A stretch of DNA of 13,762 bases from an uncultured Fusicatenibacter sp. (GTDB taxonomy: Bacteria; Bacillota; Clostridia; Lachnospirales; Lachnospiraceae), in the NCBI GenBank assembly GCA_902493585.1, contig CABUPZ010000063.1:1-13762 (forward strand), written 5' to 3'. Under the pieces are notes generated by a model. The model saw only the letters and a list, made by a program, of their open reading frames with translations. It searched no databases and was not told where the DNA came from. This document shows, in pieces, positions 1-6,905 of this stretch (its first letter is position 1; each line of letters begins with the position of its first letter). Position numbers and translations under genes: made by a program.

Positions 1-261
1 GGCGTCTTCCAACCCCGCGAGGACAAGGTGATCCAGAACCTCTTCCGGCTGGACAACCGGGGAGAGACCGTTGAAAATTTCCCGGAACTTCTGGTTGCCT
101 ATAACAGCACGGAGGAGGACGTCATGCTGGAACTTCCGCCAGGGGAATGGCGCTGGCTGGTGAACGGTGCGGACAGTCACTGCTGGGAACAGCCGGAGTC
201 TGTCGGCGGAACATCGGTCTGTGTGAAGGGCATTTCTGCGATTGTTCTGGGATGCGTCTGA
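1..261 (+). CDS. C-terminal end of a GH13-type debranching enzyme, probably type I pullulanase (5' end outside window)
   Basis: The reading frame is open from the first base of the window and stops at 259-261, so only about 86 C-terminal residues are present. The segment reads as a small all-beta domain: hydrophobic strands (ELLVAYNSTEEDVMLELP), then a proline-glycine turn and W-R-W-L-V-N-G, ending in V-K-G-I-S-A-I-V-L-G. This matches the general pattern of the C-terminal beta domain of GH13 enzymes, where the last strand is typically a 'xxISAxVLx' motif. No catalytic residue is in the window, so the exact family is not proven. The following gene on the same strand, 118 bases on, encodes a glycogen debranching enzyme, which supports a role in cleaving alpha-1,6 branches of glycogen or starch. 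Pullulanase is preferred; an alpha-amylase or GlgX-like isoamylase is possible. Confidence 0.6.
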   Translation, partial: GVFQPREDKVIQNLFRLDNRGETVENFPELLVAYNSTEEDVMLELPPGEWRWLVNGADSHCWEQPESVGGTSVCVKGISAIVLGCV

Positions 262-379
262 GAGATAGCACTCCAGGAAAGTGATTTTCGAACATGATTT
301 ACCATCTGTGTGACAGTCCGCGCAGGACGTTTGCGGAAGGTCAGTTTCAAACATTTTCTGAGAAAAGAGAGAGGATCTT

Positions 380-2425
380 ATGAAATTTATATACGGAAAA
401 AATGATTTTAAAACTCTGGAACGGGGAGAGGAAAACTGCTGGCTGCTGACCAACGGGCTGGGAGGATTTTCCTCCTGTACCGGCGTGAACTCTGTCACAA
501 GAAATGATCATGCATTGCTGATGGCGAGCCTGAAAGCACCCAATGTCCGCTGGAACCTGGTGCATCGGATTTCAGAAAAGCTGGTGGTGGAAGAGGAAAA
601 GCTGAAGACAGGCACAGCGTCAGACCAAGGCGCAGAAACCGGAAAAGAAGCGGAGACGAAGTCAGAGAAAACGAGTGTCTGGCTTTCCACACAGAGTTTC
701 GATGGGAAGGAGCCGGAAGACGGATACCAGAATCTGAACCGGTTTTCTTTTGAGGACTATCCAGAATGGCAGTTTCAGGCGGCGGGAACCGAGGTGATCA
801 AAAGCGTGGTGATGCAGCCGGGAGAAAATACAGTGGCGGTGCGCTATGAGATCCACAATCGCAGCCGCCGCAGCTGCTGTCTGGAGATCACACCCCGCTA
901 TCAGTTCGTTCCAAAAGGACAGGATCTGGAAAAGGGACAGAAGTTTTCGGTGAAGCCCGTCACGGAAGATGAAACGATGGGAACCGTAAGTTCTGAACAT
1001 GTGGAACTCTATTACCGGGTCAACGCGGAGGAAAAAGAACTTCTGCCGATTTATGAAACCTGCAGTTATCCATACGACAGCTGCGATGGGCGGAGAGGAA
1101 GCGGACACACGGTTGCTCTCCACTGTTTTATAGCTCGGGTTCCGGCTGGTTCCAGCCGGACGGTGGAACTGGTCTATTCCCTGCGCGCGGATCTGCCAGA
1201 ATATAAACAGATCCGGAAGGAGCTGTGTGCTGAGCGGCGGATGCTGGAGGAGACGGCGGGCTTCTCGGATCCGGTGGCAGGTATGCTGGCGAAGAGCGCC
1301 GGGCAGTTTATTTCTTACCGGGAGTCCACAGGGGCGGACACGATCCTGGCCGGCTTTCCGTTTTTTGAGGATTGGGGACGGGATACGATGATCGCCATGG
1401 CAGGGTGCTGCATTTCCGTTCGTCGGTATGAGCCGGCGAAGAGTATCCTGCGTACCTTTGCCGCTTATGAGAAGGACGGATTGATGCCCAATCTTTTCCC
1501 GGAGGGCGGAAAGGAACCGATGTACAATACGGTGGACGCGGCGCTGCTGTTCCTCAACAGTGTGTGGCTTTATGTTCAGAAGAGCGGCGATGAGGAATTT
1601 GTCCGGGAAATGTGGCCGGTGATGGAACGGATCGTGGAACATTACCGGAAAGGAACAGGATTCGGAATCCATATGGATACCGATGGTCTGATCATGGCTG
1701 GTAAGGGGCTGGATCAGGTCACATGGATGGACGTCCGCGTGGGAGAGATCCTGCCGACGCCGCGCCACGGCAAGCCGGTGGAGATCAACGCTTACTGGTA
1801 CAATGCGCTGAAGATCATGGAACAGTTTTCTGAGAAGATGGCGGGAGAACAGACGGGGAAAGCGACAGACTACGCAGCGCTGGCGGAACTGGTGAAAAAG
1901 AGTTTTTCGGAACAGTTCTGGCTGGAAGAGGAAGGCTATCTGAAGGATGTGGTTTCGGGAACAAAGAGCGACCGGCAGATCCGCTGCAATCAGATCTGGG
2001 CGGTTTCGATGCCCTTTACGATGCTGTCACGGGAGCAGGAGCGAAAAGTCGTACAGACGGTGTGGGAGAAGTTGTATACGCCTTACGGACTGAGAACGCT
2101 GGCGCCCGAGGACGAAGAGTTTCATCCCTATTACGGAGGTGAGCAGCTGGAACGGGATCTTGCCTACCATCAGGGCACGGTCTGGGTCTTCCCGCTGGGC
2201 GGATATTACCTGGCGTACCTGAAAGTGCATGACAGTTCGGCGGAGGCGAAAGAAACCGTGCGCCGCCAGCTGGAAGTGATGGAGAGCGCACTGAGAGAAG
2301 GGTGTGTCGGACAGCTTCCGGAGATTTACGACGGAGAAAATCCCACGATTTCCAAGGGGTGCTTTGCACAGGCGTGGAGTGTTGGGGAGATTCTGCGGGT
2401 GTATGAGGCGCTGGAGCGTATTTGA
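380..2425 (+). CDS. glycogen debranching enzyme, amylo-alpha-1,6-glucosidase type (GH133-like)
   Basis: This 681-residue protein should hydrolyse alpha-1,6 branch points of glycogen or limit dextrins in the cytoplasm; no signal peptide is visible. The N-terminal third (about 10-250) resembles the bacterial debranching enzyme N-terminal domain, with a conserved L-L-T-N-G-L-G-G-F start. The catalytic (alpha/alpha)6-like part covers about 300-680 and carries the hallmark block F-E-D-W-G-R-D-T-M-I-A at residues 329-339, T-W-M-D at 448-451, E-I-N-A-Y-W-Y-N after it, Y-H-Q-G-T-V-W-V-F-P-L-G, and L-P-E-I-Y-D-G around 646-652. The length is normal for the family. The ATG at 380 follows a GAGAGG-like ribosome binding site. 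A GH13-type gene lies directly upstream, so the two likely act together in alpha-glucan breakdown. An intrinsic terminator follows at 2483-2517. A 74-bp diverged copy of an internal piece of this gene sits at 6777-6850. Confidence 0.9.
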   Translation: MKFIYGKNDFKTLERGEENCWLLTNGLGGFSSCTGVNSVTRNDHALLMASLKAPNVRWNLVHRISEKLVVEEEKLKTGTASDQGAETGKEAETKSEKTSVWLSTQSFDGKEPEDGYQNLNRFSFEDYPEWQFQAAGTEVIKSVVMQPGENTVAVRYEIHNRSRRSCCLEITPRYQFVPKGQDLEKGQKFSVKPVTEDETMGTVSSEHVELYYRVNAEEKELLPIYETCSYPYDSCDGRRGSGHTVALHCFIARVPAGSSRTVELVYSLRADLPEYKQIRKELCAERRMLEETAGFSDPVAGMLAKSAGQFISYRESTGADTILAGFPFFEDWGRDTMIAMAGCCISVRRYEPAKSILRTFAAYEKDGLMPNLFPEGGKEPMYNTVDAALLFLNSVWLYVQKSGDEEFVREMWPVMERIVEHYRKGTGFGIHMDTDGLIMAGKGLDQVTWMDVRVGEILPTPRHGKPVEINAYWYNALKIMEQFSEKMAGEQTGKATDYAALAELVKKSFSEQFWLEEEGYLKDVVSGTKSDRQIRCNQIWAVSMPFTMLSREQERKVVQTVWEKLYTPYGLRTLAPEDEEFHPYYGGEQLERDLAYHQGTVWVFPLGGYYLAYLKVHDSSAEAKETVRRQLEVMESALREGCVGQLPEIYDGENPTISKGCFAQAWSVGEILRVYEALERI

Positions 2426-2482
2426 AAATGTATTCCATTCTGGAAAAGTAAGTGCATCAATTTTATATGGAATATAAATATA

Positions 2483-2517
2483 AAACCATCGATTTTTCTG
2501 GGGAATCGGTGGTTTTT
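2483..2517 (+). terminator. intrinsic terminator after the debranching enzyme gene
   Basis: A 12-bp stem (arms 2483-2494 and 2504-2515, one G-U pair, 9-base loop) ends in a run of five T at 2513-2517. It lies 58 bases after the debranching enzyme stop codon and points the right way to end that transcript. The first part of the gap, 2426-2482, shows nothing else. Confidence 0.8.
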
Positions 2518-2555
2518 CCGTGCATAAATATGTAATGGTGGAAGACAGAGAGAAA

Positions 2556-2680
2556 AGTTACCGATCCGCACGGATGAAATACTTTTAAGGCAACATCGAT
2601 TTTGTCTTGTGAATACATTCTAATTTAGCTCCTTTCGGAGCCCTTAGGGCGTCCAACTTTTTGTCCTCACCCCCACTCTT
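2556..2680 (-). mobile_element. truncated insertion-sequence end with the first codons of a transposase (IS3-like orfA/HTH type)
   Basis: On the minus strand an ATG at 2618-2616 is preceded by an AGGAG ribosome binding site (about 2632-2628, inside the hairpin GCTCC-TTTC-GGAGC). It opens a frame beginning M-Y-S-Q-D-K-I-D-V-A-L-K and then V-F-H-x-C-G-S-V-T. As I recall the family, this is how the helix-turn-helix orfA of IS3-like elements in Lachnospiraceae starts (usually followed by '...LGYPSRxxLYxW'). After about 21 codons the resemblance stops, near 2556, so the rest of the element is gone. The bases before the start, back to about 2680, would be the IS left end. They also form the C-terminal codons of the overlapping 2585-2803 reading frame. 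The family assignment is from memory and needs a database search. Confidence 0.5.
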
Positions 2681-2803
2681 TTTATCAAGAGGGAGTCCCA
2701 TCTTCTTCAGTTCCAATGCCGTTTTACGGGCCTGATTCAGTTCATCCTTTATTCTTCCCTGTTCGTCCCCTTCCCGGAACCACTTTTCGCTGATTTCACA
2801 CAT
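2585..2803 (-). pseudogene. C-terminal fragment of an Rpn/PD-(D/E)XK transposase-like protein, tail replaced by IS sequence
   Basis: The 72-residue reading frame starts M-C-E-I-S-E-K-W-F-R-E-G and continues with a charged helix containing A-L-E-L-K-K-M-G-L-P-L-D-K. This is the pattern of the C-terminal tail of Rpn family recombination-promoting nucleases (also annotated as PD-(D/E)XK transposases), whose catalytic N-terminal domain of roughly 200 residues is missing here. From about residue 42 on, the frame runs into the probable IS end, so its tail (K-L-D-A-L-R-A-P-K-G-A-K) is not original protein sequence. An AAGGAGG motif stands only two bases before the ATG, unusually close. The stop codon of the upstream 90-residue gene lies five codons before this ATG in the same frame. 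It may be a small expressed protein, but a gene remnant is more likely. Confidence 0.45.
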
Positions 2804-2815
2804 AACCTCCTTCTT

Positions 2816-3088
2816 CTATTTGAATTTTATCAGAATCAGAAGATACAGAGCCAGGAAAACAGCAGCATAGGCGATTGCCAGAAGCAGAGAATATTGGTTG
2901 AGCATAACAGCGCCTACGATAACGGCAATAAAAAGGCTTTTGTCTCCGCTGACCAGTTCCAGTCCGGAAGAACCCAAGTTCAGGAAGGGTTTCGCCTTTC
3001 CTTTTTTCCGGAGGACAACCAGAACAAGACCGACGACAGCCAATATGGTGACCAAAATGAAAACACCCCAAAATATTCCTTTATACAT
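2816..3088 (-). CDS. small membrane protein, about three transmembrane segments, function unknown
   Basis: The 90-residue protein has a strongly hydrophobic N-terminal helix (about residues 5-26), a short basic loop K-K-G-K-A-K-P-F, and a further hydrophobic stretch at about 52-86 that can hold two membrane helices, ending in I-K-F-K. It should sit in the cytoplasmic membrane. The ATG is preceded by GAGGAGG with eight bases of spacing, and a perfect TATAAT box lies upstream at 3125-3120, so expression is credible. I do not recognise the family. The 2585-2803 fragment follows in the same direction and the same frame after its TAG stop. The competing frame at 2796-3071 has no membrane pattern and no such ribosome binding site. 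Confidence 0.65.
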   Translation of the reverse strand: MYKGIFWGVFILVTILAVVGLVLVVLRKKGKAKPFLNLGSSGLELVSGDKSLFIAVIVGAVMLNQYSLLLAIAYAAVFLALYLLILIKFK

Positions 3089-3119
3089 AACAGGTTCCTC
3101 CTCTGATATTTTTGTATAA

Positions 3120-3125
3120 ATTATA
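3120..3125 (-). promoter_or_regulatory. probable -10 box of the small membrane protein gene
   Basis: A perfect TATAAT on the minus strand (read 3125 to 3120) stands about 30 bases before the 3088 ATG and 20 bases before its GAGGAGG. No good -35 box is visible at 16-18 bases; the region upstream is a T-rich run. Confidence 0.45.
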
Positions 3126-3155
3126 ACATTTCTTTGGAGAAAAAACTATTATTTT

Positions 3156-3311
3156 CCGAAATTTATTACTGATTTCGGTAAGTGTTCAGTCGGGTCTGCA
3201 CATTTACTGCGCAGACCGTATGAAAACATAGTGCCTTCGGGCGTCCGCCCTATTGCGAGGCGATTTTTCATGGGCGGATGCCGTAACAGTTCAGCAGGCT
3301 GAACTGTTACG
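3156..3311. repeat. structured intergenic element of four consecutive hairpins (candidate dispersed repeat)
   Basis: This 156-base non-coding stretch folds into four adjacent stem-loops: H1 3156-3178 (CCGAAAT/ATTTCGG, 9-base loop); H2 3193-3217 (GGTCTGC/GCAGACC, 11-base loop); H3 3240-3282 (GGCGTCCGCCC/GGGCGGATGCC, 11 pairs with one G-U, 21-base loop); H4 3282-3311 (CGTAACAGTTCAG/CTGAACTGTTACG, 13 perfect pairs). The left border near 3177-3190 (GGTAAGTGTTCAG) is an imperfect inverted copy of the right border (CTGAACTGTTACG), as in a small mobile repeat. Neither strand has a T-run after H4, so it is not a plain terminator. It lies between divergent genes. The coding frames that cross it look like noise. 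Its repeat nature is inference until other copies are found. Confidence 0.5.
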
Positions 3312-3343
3312 ATTCTCAAAAAAATAACCGAAAATGTCATGGA

Positions 3344-3368
3344 ATTACAAGGGAAACTGTGATAAAAT
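3344..3368 (+). promoter_or_regulatory. possible promoter of the moxR-DUF58-DUF4129 operon
   Basis: An extended -10 element TGATAAAAT (TAAAAT at 3363-3368) has a weak -35-like TGGAAT about 17 bases upstream. It lies about 75 bases before the MoxR start codon and just downstream of the hairpin element. The -35 match is poor, so this is only a likely site. Confidence 0.35.
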
Positions 3369-3441
3369 CTTCTTAAAATCTTGTAAACACCGAAAAAATC
3401 AAAGAAAAACAGGAACAAAACAAGAAATGGAGGGAAAGCCT

Positions 3442-4389
3442 ATGATCCCATCCAAATATCAGGAATATCGAAAGAAAGTAATTGAAAACTGCAGCAAAGT
3501 CATTGTAGGAAAAGAGGAGGTGCTCCAGCTGGTTCTGACCTGTTTTGTCTGTTCCGGCCATATCCTGCTGGAGGATCTTCCGGGGACAGGAAAGACGATG
3601 CTCCTTCGTGCGTTTGCCAAAACCATTGGAGGCGGATTCCAGAGGATTCAGTTCACGCCGGATCTTCTGCCGTCGGATCTCACCGGAATCAATATCTACA
3701 ATCAGAAGACCGGAGAGTTCCAATTCCGGCCGGGTCCATTGTTTTCCAATATGATCCTTGCGGACGAGATCAATCGTGCGACGCCAAGGACCCAGTCCAG
3801 CCTGCTGGAGGCCATGGAGGAGCGGCAGATCACCGTGGACGGCGTCACCACGATTCTCCAGGAACCGTTTATGGTAATGGCGACGCAGAATCCGCTGGAA
3901 TCCTACGGAACGTTTCCACTTCCCGATGCGCAGATTGACCGGTTTTTTATGAAACTTTCTCTGGGATATATGGAACGGGAACAGGAAAAGCAGGTTTTGA
4001 TGCGGCCGGAATCTTCGGTGGAGATCATTGAAGGCCTGCACCAGGTGGTCACGGAGGAAGAGACGGATTATGTCCGTCAGGCTTATACGGAGATCCGGAT
4101 GCCGGACGAGGTGTTGGAGTACCTGATGAATATCATCGAGGAAACCCGCAGAGACAGTCACTTTCTTCACGGAGTTTCCACCAGGGGCGCCATCGCGCTG
4201 TACAAGGCGGCGCAGGTAACGGCAGCCTTTGACGGCAGAGATTATGTGATTCCGGAAGATGTTAAGGCTATGGCGCCCCATGTGTTGGCCCATCGGGTTG
4301 CGGAGGGCAATCAGGGCAGGACTGCAGCGGCTCTGAAGTATTTTAGAAAAATGCTGGAAAAAATTCCGGTACCGCTGGAGACTGTATGA
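3442..4389 (+). CDS. MoxR family AAA+ ATPase
   Basis: This 315-residue AAA+ ATPase of the MoxR family acts as a chaperone-like ATPase, usually working with a DUF58 or VWA partner in maturing protein complexes or envelope functions. Walker A is P-G-T-G-K-T (residues 47-52), Walker B is M-I-L-A-D-E-I-N (104-111), and the sensor 1 Asn is in A-T-Q-N-P (N150), followed by the MoxR-typical G-T-F-P-L-P-D-A-Q-I-D-R-F. The C-terminal lid contains G-V-S-T-R-G-A and Y-V-I-P-E-D-V. I chose the ATG at 3442 (M-I-P-S-K-Y) because GGAGGG stands seven bases before it. A longer frame upstream to 3334 is open but has no ribosome binding site and non-family sequence. The stop overlaps the next start as ATGA, indicating translational coupling. 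Confidence 0.93.
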   Translation: MIPSKYQEYRKKVIENCSKVIVGKEEVLQLVLTCFVCSGHILLEDLPGTGKTMLLRAFAKTIGGGFQRIQFTPDLLPSDLTGINIYNQKTGEFQFRPGPLFSNMILADEINRATPRTQSSLLEAMEERQITVDGVTTILQEPFMVMATQNPLESYGTFPLPDAQIDRFFMKLSLGYMEREQEKQVLMRPESSVEIIEGLHQVVTEEETDYVRQAYTEIRMPDEVLEYLMNIIEETRRDSHFLHGVSTRGAIALYKAAQVTAAFDGRDYVIPEDVKAMAPHVLAHRVAEGNQGRTAAALKYFRKMLEKIPVPLETV

Positions 4390-5486
4390 CACTCCTATTT
4401 CTGATCCTGCTACTCCTTCTTGCGCTGGCGGTACAGATGCGGGTATTTCAATGCAGTCTGAAGATGCTCCGCAGTGATTACTGGCCGGAACGAAAGATCG
4501 TGGATCCGGAGGATCCCTTTGACGTCGTGGTGTCCGTCAGAAATATGAGCAGACAGTACGTGCCTTTCGTGAAAGTGGAAGAATTTTTTCGGGAGCCGAT
4601 CCATGTGCTGCAGCAGGATGCGCATATTTCCGGAGATGCCGTGCGGGGCGGCGCGCTTTTTACGGGAACTGCGGATCTGCGGGCTTATCAGGAAGTTCAG
4701 TTCCGCATTTCTGTGGCGGTCCGGGAGCGTGGGAGATACGTCCTTGGCCATCCGGAACTTGCCGGAGGAGATTTTCTGGGGGTGAGGGAAAAGACAAAAA
4801 CCATGGAGCAGTATCGGGAAATCGTTGTGGCACCCAGAGAAATCAGGGAACCGGGGATTTCTCAGGTGATGGGAAGTTTTCTGGGGGATCTCTCGGTGCG
4901 GAGGTTTCTGTACGAAGATCCGGTTCTGACGGTGGGATTCCGGGAATACACAGGGCGGGAGCCGATGAAAATGATTTCATGGAAACAGAGTGCGCGGCGG
5001 GGCAGCTGGATGGTGAATCAGTATGATTATACGACGGAGGCTTCGATTACGGTGCTTCTCAATCTGGATTCTCCCATGCTTACAGAGGAGCGGGCGGAAT
5101 GGTGCTTTTCGGCAGCGAGAACCGTATGTGCGGTGTTGGAAAAGGAAAGGATCCCGTATCGGTTTCGTACAAATGCCGTGCAGGCAGGCGGCCTTAATGT
5201 GGATGCTGACGTGGGAGAGGGGCTTGGCGAGGTGCATTTCCTGACAGTTCTGGAATGTCTGGGAAGAGGGATGGCAAAAGCGGCAGATTCCATGAAAAGC
5301 CTGATTCGGGAGACGGAGGAGAGGGAACGAATGGCAGGGGAAATGGCCCGGGGAATCGTGTTTATTACTCCGGGAAAAGAAACCATTGAAGGATACGGCA
5401 GTTCTGCAGGGAGATCAGAACAGGGAAATCTTCTGATCCTTTCGTCAGTGAGTGAGTGTGAAGAAATGGAAAGAAAGGACAGGTGA
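4386..5486 (+). CDS. DUF58 domain protein, partner of the MoxR ATPase
   Basis: This 366-residue protein starts with a membrane helix (about residues 2-18, leucine-rich) with no cleavage site visible. It has the typical DUF58 core: a mid-protein block with G-x-R-E-Y-T-G-R-E-P-M-K-x-I-S-W-K-Q-S-A-R-R (about 184-205, W199), followed by a VWA-like fold region with V-L-L-N-L-D-S. DUF58 proteins are encoded next to MoxR ATPases across bacteria; their exact role is not settled. Here the start codon overlaps the moxR stop (ATGA at 4386-4389) and its own stop overlaps the next start (GTGA at 5483-5486), so the three genes form one translationally coupled operon. The length is within the usual range for the membrane-anchored form. 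Confidence 0.85.
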   Translation: MTLLFLILLLLLALAVQMRVFQCSLKMLRSDYWPERKIVDPEDPFDVVVSVRNMSRQYVPFVKVEEFFREPIHVLQQDAHISGDAVRGGALFTGTADLRAYQEVQFRISVAVRERGRYVLGHPELAGGDFLGVREKTKTMEQYREIVVAPREIREPGISQVMGSFLGDLSVRRFLYEDPVLTVGFREYTGREPMKMISWKQSARRGSWMVNQYDYTTEASITVLLNLDSPMLTEERAEWCFSAARTVCAVLEKERIPYRFRTNAVQAGGLNVDADVGEGLGEVHFLTVLECLGRGMAKAADSMKSLIRETEERERMAGEMARGIVFITPGKETIEGYGSSAGRSEQGNLLILSSVSECEEMERKDR

Positions 5487-6778
5487 TCGGGATGATTTTG
5501 CTGTATACACTGAAAATGCTGACGGATCTGTCCTTTTATTATGCGTTCGCGGGCTTTGCTGCGGAATATGTTGGAGGCGGGATCCGGATTCTGTGGATTC
5601 TTGTCCTGTGTCTCGATTTCGGAATCGCTGTAAAGCATTGGAACGTTCGGGGCGTGCGTCTTCCGGGAATCCTTCTGGCATTTTTGCCGCTGCTGTTCGG
5701 AACGGCGGCGGACAGGATTTTGAATCTTCCAGCAGTCGTTTATGTGGCGGCGGAATTATGGAAAAAGGATGACTCTTTATCCTGGTACCGTCAGGCGGAT
5801 CTTTTGTCCATCTTCTGGAAAGTTTGTCTGGGATTTTCGATTGTTTTTCTGATTTTCGGTGAATACGGGAAACTGGTATCTGCAACGGTGCCGATGGCGT
5901 TTCTGGAATTGTCCGCTTCGTTTCTTCTGCTGCGCTCCCTGCGCCATGAAGAAAAGATCCGGAGACAACGGGAATTTCAGCTCAGGAACTTCCTGACGGT
6001 CGGGATTCTGGCGGCGGCGGCGTGGATGCTCAGTAATCAGGAGATCCTGCGGGGATGCGCTGCGTTTTTGGGAACGGTGTACGAGTATCTGATCGTGCCT
6101 CTTTTTCTGGCGGTCAGTACAGGGATTGGTTCTGTGGTCGCAGCAATCTTATCCGTTCTGCGATGGCTGCTGCAGAAAGCAGGGTTGAATCATGAGGTTC
6201 TGGATTCGATTATGGAGAGATTCCAGGGGCAGGATCAGGGGGTAGCGCCTCCGGTGATAGAATCATCAGGAAACCAGATCGGACCGACGATCCTGATGGC
6301 AGTGGGCGTGGCTGTACTGATTGTGGTTCTTGTCCTCTTTTTCCGTTGGCTGATGAGAAAACAGCCGATAGAAAAGAAAGCGGGAGTGGAAAAGGAAGAT
6401 ACGGTCCGTTTTTTGGAGCATCCGCCCGGTGAGACAAAGAAGAAAGGCCGGGAGGCAAGATATGTAAGGCTGATCCGGGAGAGATACCGAAAGTTTCTGA
6501 AGCTTTATCAAAGCTTCGGTCAGGAACATGCCCCAGGAGAGACGAGCGGCGATATTGCCGGAAAATGGAAAGATGTTTTTGAGAAAGCATCGGGATCAAC
6601 AGGAAAAGCGGTTCGGAGAGGGAAAGCTTCTTCGAAAGAAAAGTCGCTTTCGGAAACGGAAGAAGCAGTGGGAAAACTGACGAAGCTCTATCGGAAAGCC
6701 CGCTACGGCGGAACTGCAAGCAGGGAAGACTGGGAGGAAACGGATCAGGTATATCAGAAAATACGGAAAAATGTTTGA
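5483..6778 (+). CDS. multi-pass membrane protein with C-terminal DUF4129-like domain
   Basis: The 431-residue protein has about seven hydrophobic segments in its first 230 residues, another at about 270-292 (I-L-M-A-V-G-V-A-V-L-I-V-V-L-V-L), and then a cytoplasmic basic C-terminus. The last 100 residues (R-Y-V-R-L-I-R-E-R-Y-R-K-F, then K-L-T-K-L-Y-R-K-A-R-Y-G-G) fit the DUF4129 pattern found at the end of proteins encoded with MoxR and DUF58, often with a transglutaminase domain in the same protein. No transglutaminase Cys-His-Asp core is visible here. The start is taken as GTG 5483, overlapping the DUF58 stop, with AAAGGA just upstream; ATG 5492 is an alternative. The stop codon TGA 6776-6778 coincides with the left edge of a copied debranching-enzyme fragment. 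Confidence 0.75.
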   Translation: MIGMILLYTLKMLTDLSFYYAFAGFAAEYVGGGIRILWILVLCLDFGIAVKHWNVRGVRLPGILLAFLPLLFGTAADRILNLPAVVYVAAELWKKDDSLSWYRQADLLSIFWKVCLGFSIVFLIFGEYGKLVSATVPMAFLELSASFLLLRSLRHEEKIRRQREFQLRNFLTVGILAAAAWMLSNQEILRGCAAFLGTVYEYLIVPLFLAVSTGIGSVVAAILSVLRWLLQKAGLNHEVLDSIMERFQGQDQGVAPPVIESSGNQIGPTILMAVGVAVLIVVLVLFFRWLMRKQPIEKKAGVEKEDTVRFLEHPPGETKKKGREARYVRLIRERYRKFLKLYQSFGQEHAPGETSGDIAGKWKDVFEKASGSTGKAVRRGKASSKEKSLSETEEAVGKLTKLYRKARYGGTASREDWEETDQVYQKIRKNV

Positions 6779-6850
6779 TCTGGGCGGTTTCGATGCCTTT
6801 TCCGATGGTGGTCCGGGAGCAGGAGTGAAAGGTCGTGCAGACGGTTTGGG
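6777..6850 (+). pseudogene. 74-bp decayed copy of an internal part of the debranching enzyme gene
   Basis: These 74 bases align without gaps to 1993-2066 in the debranching enzyme gene, with 64 of 74 positions identical by my count. Translated in the matching frame they read I-W-A-V-S-M-P-F-P-M-V-V-R-E-Q-E, then a TGA stop, then K-V-V-Q-T-V-W. The intact gene has I-W-A-V-S-M-P-F-T-M-L-S-R-E-Q-E-R-K-V-V-Q-T-V-W. The copy begins at the stop codon of the DUF4129 gene and ends abruptly at TTTGGG. It is too diverged for a recent duplication, so a decayed paralogue or an old recombination scar is likely. Confidence 0.8.
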
Positions 6851-6905
6851 TCTTATAGAGGTTATATTACCTGAAACGTTTTTCAAATAAATATCAGGGG
6901 CGTTT

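Noticed and set aside
662..1768. Long minus-strand reading frame opposite the debranching enzyme gene
   Set aside because: It is a shadow of the strongly supported plus-strand gene, rich in His/Arg/Pro/Ser as antisense frames of high-GC-third-position genes are, with no domain pattern.
2894..3119. Plus-strand frames opposite the small membrane protein
   Set aside because: The minus strand has the better start signals (GAGGAGG, TATAAT) and a convincing membrane-protein pattern.
3334..3441. Longer N-terminus for the MoxR protein
   Set aside because: The added residues are Lys/Asn/Arg-rich and not family-like; the GGAGGG at 3429-3434 fixes the start at 3442.
3373..4392. Minus-strand reading frame opposite the MoxR gene
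   Set aside because: It mirrors a gene with clear Walker motifs; no ribosome binding site and no protein-like pattern.
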